A stretch of DNA of 64,000 nucleotides from the NCBI GenBank assembly GCA_023678885.1, contig CM042985.1, positions 17,462,465 to 17,526,464 of the forward strand. The letters run 5' to 3'. Positions 57,350-64,000 of this stretch are shown here, piece by piece (within the stretch, counting starts at the first letter, position 1; each line of letters begins with the position of its first letter). The position numbers were made by a program, and so were the translations under genes. This DNA comes from Pogostemon cablin. Lineage: Eukaryota; Streptophyta; Magnoliopsida; Lamiales; Lamiaceae. The notes below the pieces were generated by a model that searched no databases, had not been told where the DNA came from, and saw only the letters and a list, made by a program, of their open reading frames with translations.

Positions 57350-59604
57350 ATTGGTATCAGAGCTGACGATTCTTGATCGCACATGAAATGTTTCAGCTAG
57401 GGTTTATGCAGTTATGTATTTTTATTTGGAATAGAAACACATGAGAAATGGGTTTGGTATTATTGTATTATTTAATATAAACCTTACTTGTGTCGCGATA
57501 GCTTCCGGTGATTCGTGGTGGTGATGTGCAGCATGGATGTGGCTGGCGAGAAGATACAACGGCACTGGGCGACAGCCCAACACAACATGCAAAGGTGCAT
57601 GAGGGTGTGCTCGTTGGCATGCTTAGAGCCTAATTAAACGAGCAGGCTGCCTAGTGGTCACTGGGTATCGGGCGGAGTTTGATGATGGCAAGCATGGCAA
57701 CCGGTGGCGCGCACGTTTGCAAGGTACTGGGCACACGGATGGTGTGAGGTATCGCGCACGACAGTGTGCTGAGCGAGCATGGAAGCGTCCTGGGCGAGAG
57801 ATTGCATCCCAAGTGACCTGGCGTGCAAAGCATGCAGTGAGACGAGTGTTGGCGATTGACGACATGTAGTTGGCTCGGTGAGAAGCGCACGTCATGTGGT
57901 ATGCCGAGCGGATCAGACAGTTTTCTAGACTAGTCATGCAGCATTCATGGCAAGTCAAACAGTATTCTGGGTGAGTTAGGCAGCATTTAGGGCAAGTCAG
58001 GTGGTGTTCTGGCGAGTTAGACGACATTCTGGGTGAGTTTTACAACATTCCAGGCAAGTAAGGCAGCATTTCGGGCGATTCAGACAGCATTCAGGACAAG
58101 TTAGGAAGTGTTCTGAGCGAGTCTTACAATATTTTAGACGAGTCGAACATCATTTGGGCGAGTCAAGCAGGACATCAGGCGAGATAATGGGTGGCTTGCT
58201 GGTAGGAAGGCGAGGCTGCTCGACTCGAGTCGTAGCATGCGGATCTGCTCGAGTCGAGTTTGTTTTGTAGCGTGGCTAGATATTTATTTGTTTCAATCCT
58301 CGTTTGTGATGCCCATATTCTTTCTTGGTGGCGAACAATCGAATTCGCTGATATATAACTGCCATAAGTGATTTAATTATCTGATTATTGTTATATATGT
58401 TATGCATGATTCTCTGTGATTTACTGCCTTATGTGCTGTAATAGGAGCATGCTAAGTTGCGTATTTTATTTTTGAATATTATATGATGTAAAAACCTTCG
58501 GTGTTAAATAAATATGTGGGAAAAGGTTTATTTAAATTTTCCCGCAGCCTCCATTATTGGTTTGTAAGTGATATGAATAAACTTGCGTGTTGGCTAAAGT
58601 GCGGTCCTCCCCATCGGATGAGTTTATTCACAGATTGCTGGTACAAACTTCTCTATGATGGTTGTAGAAAGTTATCTGAGCTCGTGTGATCTTCTCCATC
58701 TGAAAGGACATAAGCTTGGACAATGGACTTAGAATCAAATAATGATGTACACTTAGGTGCAAATAATAAGTATCCTCCCCATCTTGTCACTATTATTTGC
58801 ATGGCTAAAGAGGAACCGACTATTAATTATTTTGTCATAAAGTTAGATTGATGAATGAAATTAATGGGTAAAACCTTCTCTTGTAAATATTCAGGTTTGT
58901 ATACGTCCACACTATCATGGTATGCAAATTCATGGTGCTTGAGATGTTAGTGAATAGTGGAGAGTTGAAAGGTTCATTGAGATATGATCATCAACCTCAT
59001 GAGACACTTCGGATACTTTAGTAAGTTAGAAAGGCAAGAGGTCATAGTTGACTTGATGAATGTATTGGATTTCTTTGGAGTAGATATTGAAGAGGAAACC
59101 CAAGTCAATTTTATTCTTCATTATTTGCCTAGATGTTTTGAGCAAGTTCCACCTGAACTACAAGAGGTTGTATACGGTGGGGAATTTCTGACAAAACATA
59201 TAGCGAAAGAAAGCCATTTTCATCAAGGTGTGAACAAGGTTAGTATCTTATTCACTAGTTGTTGAAGCATTAATTAGTAATGGCATCTATTGACACATTG
59301 TGTGTAGATACCGGAATCACTAAAAAGCGTGTAACTAAGTGTTGATGAGATTATTGAGTACATGGGTAAGCCACAAAAGTAGTGGCTGTTGCAGTGGGAA
59401 TTGTTTATTTATTTTATGATAGGAATAAATGTTTGATTTTGAGAAATTGTCTTTACGTACGTTTTCATATAAAAAATTTGATTTCAATTTCTATGTATTT
59501 ATGGATGGATACTCTACTGCATTTAAATGACATGGTCATTATAATAAAGGACGGAGCTATAATCTGTTGTAGTATGTCAGTGGACAATTTGTACATTCTT
59601 AAAT
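57350..59604 (+). pseudogene. Second, truncated internal region of copia A copy 4
   Basis: It begins with the primer site TGGTATCAGAGC (57352-57363) and repeats the leader, including the GAGTCAGGCAGCATTCT array, and gag. The gag open piece at 58984-59265 contains LSKLERQEVIVDL-like sequence (here FSKLERQEVIVDL) and PRCFEQVPPELQEVVYGGEFL. It breaks off at about 59604, where hAT sequence resumes; integrase, RT and a third LTR are absent. The result is an LTR-internal-LTR-partial internal series. Confidence 0.85.
57900..58190 (+). repeat. GAGTCAGGCAGCATTCT repeat array, leader copy 2
   Basis: About twelve degenerate 22-24-bp units matching those at 51700-51960, followed by CTCGAGTCGAGTT at 58248-58260, a string also found in the second gypsy lineage at 30817. 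Confidence 0.75.
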
Positions 59605-60140
59605 GACAAAATTGGACCACATGAAGTCGATTCAATGACAAAATTCATCAAACATGCTGAAAGCTAGTACTGTCACTCCAGAATCGAAATTTTTACAATA
59701 AAATCATATAAAAAAGCACACTGATTTGGAATACATGAAAGGTAGCGCACCTGCGGCTGCGAACCAATCTAGAAAGAAATCTTAAAATTACTACAGTTGA
59801 CTGCATATATCTTCAAAATACCTTATTTTTAAATTGAAACTAGATACGTATAACATTCAAACCAAAAGGATAAACTAAAACCCTAAAACCTAAATCCAAT
59901 AAACCCCAAAAGACAACTAACAGCGCATTCAGCAAACTAAAAGGGTAAAGTATACTAAACTCTGAATTATGAAGATACTCATCGATGATGCCTGTCGTCG
60001 ATACCGTCGCCGATGATGCCTGTTGTCATCACTTGAAGATGAAGTTGCACCACTGGTTTGAATTCTAAAGAAGAGCTGGTGTTGGTTTCAGAATGTGAAA
60101 ACATAAAAAATTCCTAATTTATATTTATATTTATATTTAT
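59605..60140 (-). pseudogene. 5' part of hAT transposase gene
   Basis: Minus strand, upstream of the BED finger. An ATG lies at about 60105, with a short Ser-rich open stretch (SETNTSSSLEFKP) and a small duplicated GATGATGCCTGT string (59980-60025). The reading is lost within about 40 codons. I take it as first-exon or upstream sequence by position only. Confidence 0.4.
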
Positions 60141-60169
60141 AAAATAATTTAATATTTATAATATATGTA

Positions 60170-60402
60170 ATTAATATATATTAAAATATAATATATATAT
60201 ATATATATATATTATTCGAATATATTCATGAATATTCGAATCGAATATCATATGAATCGTATTCGATTCGAATATTATACAAACGGAAAAAATTATTCAT
60301 ATTCGTATTCGTATTCGATATTAATTTTTTTGAATTCGAATATCAATAAAAGAATTCGAATATCGAATCAAATCAAAATTATTAGATTCTTTTACAACCT
60401 TA
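60170..60402. repeat. hAT right subterminal repeats and terminus
   Basis: About a dozen TATTCGAAT, ATTCGATTCG and GTATTCGTATTCG strings, mirrored by those at 47279-47530, ending in the terminal repeat (CTTTTACAACCTTA on the plus strand). Confidence 0.7.
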
Positions 60403-60680
60403 GTCGTGGGCTGCGGTGATAGTAGGCCTGGGTATTGTAGACTACTTACTTTTTAAGAAAGATTATGATTGTATATCTGATATGCAAGATTCTGTAAATC
60501 ATATCATTTATTATATATATATATATATCATACGTTAGGAAATATATGTAAGTTAAGCTTATTCTTCATCATTGTAACCCTAATAAATAAGATCTCTTCT
60601 CCTTTAAGAATAGACGTAGACAATAGTCGAACAACTATAATTATTGTATTTTAAGTTTTCTTTTATTCTTCAAACAATCA
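60403..60680 (+). repeat. Copia B pol end and 3' LTR remnant
   Basis: The first ~45 bp can be read as the pol C-terminus (VVGCGDSRPGYC). From about 60435 the sequence matches the LTR remnant at 42090-42325. This confirms that the hAT element lies inside copia B. Confidence 0.7.
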
Positions 60681-61324
60681 TCATAAGTGTGTGTGCATGT
60701 GATTTTCATAGAATAAGTTCTTGTCACGTTTTGAATTCTTGCACATGTTTCATAAGAAACATCAATGAAATTAATCACAACGCACTATTTCATACTTATA
60801 GATTCTTTCATAAATGTTAAATTCTCCGTACATGTGGATGACGCTCATTATTAATGAAAATGTTTTCATATTTTTATTAGTATCCAATAATCTGGGTGTA
60901 TTTTTTATGAGACACTCTCTTGGGAGTGCGACGGTTGTAAGACGAGTTGATCAATTACTAAAGTATGCTTATTATATAGGAAAAGAATATTTATTTGAAG
61001 TTAAAGTATGTCAATAATGAATCATTTTATAATACCCTAAAATTATACTTTAATTCATCATTTATTATACTTTGGAAAACATATTTTTAGCAATCATTAA
61101 GCACACTTTATCTATATAATAAACCTACTTTAACACGTTTCACGAACCGTCTCACATAGAGCTTGTTATTTTTAATTCCTATCCCATCAATATTTGATTA
61201 TAAAATTTTTATTATTAGATAAAATAAAAGGATGGAACTATAGCCACCCGAGATTTTACTAAAGGCACCCAAAATTTGTTAAAAATTATTGTAAATACTA
61301 TATTACCCTACACTTAAAAATAAA
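60681..61324. other. AT-rich spacer, nothing recognised
   Basis: No open frame above 70 codons with recognisable content. ACCGTCTCACATAGAGC near 61147 recalls the GTGAGACCGTCTCAC repeats downstream. Confidence 0.5.
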
Positions 61325-61574
61325 GGCAAAGACTTGTGTGAGACCGTCTCACGTAAGAGCTTACGTGAGATGGCCAGAAAGTGATAACTTTTATATAAGA
61401 AAGTGATAATAAATTAATGAAAAGTGATAATACTATTTCATGAACAATTTATAATATAAATAAAAAGTGATAACATTTTATAGCGAAAGTGACGATATTT
61501 TATAGCAAAAGTGATAACTATTTTAAAAAGCAAAAAATTGTCTCTGGCGAGACGGTCTCACTCAAGACCTACCC
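61325..61574 (+). repeat. GAGACCGTCTC-ended MITE-like repeat, copy 1
   Basis: Starts GGCAAAGACTTGTGTGAGAC and ends CTCAAGACCTACCC. The start holds a near-perfect hairpin: CCGTCTCACGTAAG, two bases, then CTTACGTGAGATGG. The inside repeats AAAGTGATAAC. Two more copies follow. Confidence 0.75.
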
Positions 61575-62079
61575 AAAAATAAATATCAAATCTTAAAATT
61601 TAATTATACTGCGCACACCCATATACTTTCTCTCTTTCTTCTCTCTTGCGTGCGTCTATCACCCCATATTCAACTCGTGTCGCGATAAATTATTGGTGAC
61701 GATAGATGTGTCCTCATTCCGACATTCTTTCTATATTCTCCAGTGTCTTGTTCATATCTCCAAATTGAGAGTTTCATCCTTGTCGTTCGAAGTTTCATTT
61801 GTTAGTTGTTACGTGAAATTGATTATAAATGGTTGAAATCCTAATTTTCAATTAAAACTCACATTCCAATTAAAAAATTTGCTTGTTAATAAATCGAATT
61901 TGAGAAGAATGAACGCAGGATGGTGCGTTGATACGGTGGCTGATGGCGAGTATGTCTGTTTGTGGAATTGCTCCACGAATCAAATTAAGGATGATGGAGT
62001 TCCGAGTGCCGTTGGGGATTTGGAATGGGGGTTGTAGGGAGAGAATAAGGTTAAAAGAAAAAATAAACGAAAACCATTA
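61575..62079. other. Spacer of mixed composition, nothing recognised
   Basis: 61880-62050 is richer in GC than its surroundings and has short open frames (such as 61928-62146), but no motif I can name and no start or splice context. Confidence 0.4.
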
Positions 62080-62343
62080 CTCCCTCCATCCCATAAGTAT
62101 TGATATCTTTTTCCTGACACGGAGATTAAGAAGTATAATAATTTAATGTAAAGTGAAATGAGAGAAATAATATTTAATGTGTAGTTGATAGTTATATTAG
62201 TGGTAAGTGTGATATATGTGTGGACCCATGTAAATAAATAAATTATTTTTGTGTAGGTCACATATCCTTAAAAATGAAATATATCAATTTCTATGGGACA
62301 ACCCAAAAAGAAAAGTGTGTCAATATCTTTGGGACGAAAGGAG
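62080..62343 (+). mobile_element. Stowaway MITE (264 bp)
   Basis: Ends CTCCCTCCATCCCATAAGTA and TCTTTGGGACGAAAGGAG, with TA at 62078-62079 and 62344-62345. Confidence 0.88.
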
Positions 62344-62370
62344 TATGAAATATTCCCAATTATATAATTA

Positions 62371-62603
62371 GGCAAAGACTTGTGTGGGATTACGTGAGAC
62401 GGCCGAACAGTGATAACTTCTATAACGAAAAGTGATACTAAATTAATGAAAAGTGATAACGTAATTTTATGAGTAATTTATAGTGTAAATGGGAAGTGAT
62501 AACATTATATAGCGAAAGTGATAACATTTTATAGCAAAAGTTATAACTATTTTAAAAAGTGTAAAATGGTCTCACGCGAGACGATCTACCGCAAGACCTA
62601 CCC
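62371..62603 (+). repeat. GAGACCGTCTC-ended MITE-like repeat, copy 2
   Basis: Starts GGCAAAGACTTGTGTGGG and ends CGCAAGACCTACCC, with the internal AAAGTGATAAC strings as in copy 1. The hairpin at the start is partly deleted. Confidence 0.75.
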
Positions 62604-62677
62604 ACATAAATATAATTTGATGGTGTTTGTTTTAATTTTTTCATCTAAATTATAATTGTAATTTTCCTTTATTTAAT

Positions 62678-62909
62678 GGGTAGGTCTTGCGTGAGACCGT
62701 CTTACGTGAGACCATTTTTCACTTTTCTTTCGCTATAAAACGTTATCACTTTCGCTATAAATTATTATCACTTTTTATTTATATTATAAATTGTTCATGA
62801 AATAACTCATTTTTCATTAATTTATTATCACTTTCTTTTATAAAAATTATTATTTTCTGACCGTCTCACGTAAGCCCTTACGTGAGACAGTCTCACACAA
62901 GTATTTGCC
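62678..62909 (-). repeat. GAGACCGTCTC-ended MITE-like repeat, copy 3 (inverted)
   Basis: Begins GGGTAGGTCTTGCGTGAGAC and ends GTGTGAGAC...ACTTGCC-like on the opposite strand (plus: CACAAGTATTTGCC). It is inverted relative to copy 2, 74 bp away, so the two could form a long hairpin. Confidence 0.75.
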
Positions 62910-63149
62910 ATATTTAATTCAGGTGTTTTATATTTTCATTATTAAAATTTTTTAATTAAAATATAATGAGAAAGGGTAGGTTTGGGGTGAAACCATCACA
63001 CGGATCTTCTTATGTGAAACAGATCCTATCCTATCCATTAACATAAAATAAAAATAAAAAATAAATAAAAATTAAAGAAAAATGGCTACGTTTGGTTTCA
63101 GTAATTAAAATAAACTTCAGTAATTAAAATAAACAAAATAGGTAATTTA

Positions 63150-63430
63150 TAGTGTGTACCCAAGTACACCTAAAGATAAGGTGCACCCACATACAAATAT
63201 AAACAAAAACATATACAATTAAAAGTAAAAATGTATACAATTTAATTGTTAATTTTTTTAATGAAAAATTGTATATAATATTCAATAAAATGTTATACAC
63301 ATATGGATGTTAATTTTTTTAATGAAAAATTAATGTGAAAAAAGTATATAATTATTACAAAACACATATACAAAATAGAATAATATATATACAAAATAAA
63401 ATAAAAAGGTATACACAGCTATATATACTC
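63150..63430. repeat. Second copy of the GGGTGCACC repeat
   Basis: Matches the repeat at 40371-40934 without the Stowaway. The GGTGCACCCACATACAAATA block at 63180 is clear, while the right end has decayed. Confidence 0.55.
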
Positions 63431-64000
63431 AACAAAATTAGCGTTAAAGCAAATAACTAGCTACCTTCGTCAAACAGCTAGCAAATTACGAGTTTTCTTT
63501 CAAATCAATAATAAATATTCACTTTTAACAAAAAAAAAATATCTATTATCTGTTATTATTATTATTAATTATTCAATAATAATAATATTATTAGTTTTAT
63601 TTTTTTAGATAATTTGATTATTCTATTATTATCACTTTATTTTATTCAGGTATCATTTTATACTAAAAATATTTTCAGTTTTTATTTACTAAAGGAATAG
63701 TTCTTAAATAATTTAACTAAATGGTTATCACTTTTTGTTTATCACGTATCACTTTAAAAAAAATACTATCACTTTTTATTATTCCAGTAAATGATAATTC
63801 GTTAAATAATTCAATTATACAAATATCACTTTAATTAGATTATAAATTACTTTTTATTAAAAATATTATCACGTTTTATCCATTTTATAAATTATTTGTA
63901 AAATACACTTATAATTAGTTATCACTTTTATTAAAGGAGTTATCACTGTTTGTTTTAAATGTTATCACTTGTCATTTATATTATAAATTATTCATGTAAT
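63431..64000. other. AT-rich stretch with TATCACTTTT motifs
   Basis: Repeated ATCACTTTTTATT-like strings with ATAAATTATTC between them, as at 41040-41530 and 31850-32160. No gene; the repeat probably continues beyond the window. Confidence 0.55.

Larger units (their letters stand above)
47279..60402 (-). mobile_element. hAT element carrying a nested copia A insertion
   Basis: The left end TAGGGCTATAAAAGAATCGAATC and the inverted right end TAAGGTTGTAAAAGAATC form short imperfect terminal repeats. Both subterminal regions are packed with ATTCGAAT/ATTCGATTCG strings. A transposase gene lies on the minus strand at 47922-49892, with its 5' portion at 59605-60140. 9.7 kb of copia A (49893-59604) separates the two. 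Copia B pol sequence flanks both sides. I could not find an 8-bp target duplication at the chosen ends, so the exact ends are uncertain by a few bases. Confidence 0.8.

Noticed and set aside
61880..62146. Possible small host gene in a GC-richer patch
   Set aside because: Only short frames, no recognisable domain or splice signals, and the last part runs into a Stowaway MITE.

Overview
This window is plant nuclear DNA, and almost all of it is nested, decayed transposable elements. The signs are Ty1/copia and Ty3/gypsy LTR retrotransposons with plant-type primer binding sites (initiator-Met-like TGGTATCAGAGC, and the Asp-like site typical of Athila-type gypsy elements), TA-flanked Stowaway MITEs, a Mutator-like element with a 9-bp target duplication and a BED-finger hAT transposase. 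The bulk base composition is AT-rich. I see no convincing intact host gene, rRNA or tRNA. The layout suggests gene-poor heterochromatin, probably of a eudicot; the species cannot be named from this.

Layout. 1-4687 is the 3' part of a copia element (family A here) with its 3' LTR. It sits inside the integrase of a minus-strand Athila-like gypsy element (4688-10314), which itself sits inside another family A copy (10315-12908). A plus-strand gypsy complex follows with three LTRs (12909-14498, 20195-21827, 23037-24700), then a third family A copy with LTR (24701-29817). 29818-31398 is a fragment of a second gypsy lineage. 31399-42089 is AT-rich sequence with Stowaway MITEs, a solo gypsy LTR inside a MITE, an inverted pair of LINE-like ORF1 fragments, a minisatellite, a Mutator-like element carrying a gene-like fragment, and microsatellites. 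42090-60680 is a second copia family (B). It is interrupted by a family A solo LTR (with a perfect GTGTG duplication) and, near the end of its pol gene, by a hAT element (47279-60402). The hAT element in turn carries a 9.7-kb family A insertion built as LTR-internal-LTR-internal. The rest is AT-rich MITE-like repeats.

The most interesting signal is a short palindromic module, TTCGACC...GGTCGAA, in tandem arrays in three compartments of the gypsy elements: the U3 part of the LTR just upstream of the TATA box, the C-terminal part of the Gag coding region, and the untranslated stretch downstream of pol. In Gag the arrays of two diverged elements keep the same 93-93-84-93 bp register (31 or 28 codons), and the same palindrome is read in different frames to give RFD, GST, GRT and VEP. 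The bases beside the core differ between elements (GGTTCGACC versus AATTCGACC), yet they agree between coding and non-coding arrays of one element. This looks like concerted evolution or a conserved nucleic-acid function imposed on a coding region. Both gypsy copies lack reverse transcriptase, so they are probably non-autonomous. Other points are a ~100-bp module shared by copia and gypsy LTRs and the loss of the second reverse-transcriptase aspartate in all four readable family A copies.

Every coding region seen is broken by stops, frameshifts, deletions or insertions, so no gene here is expected to make a full-length protein.
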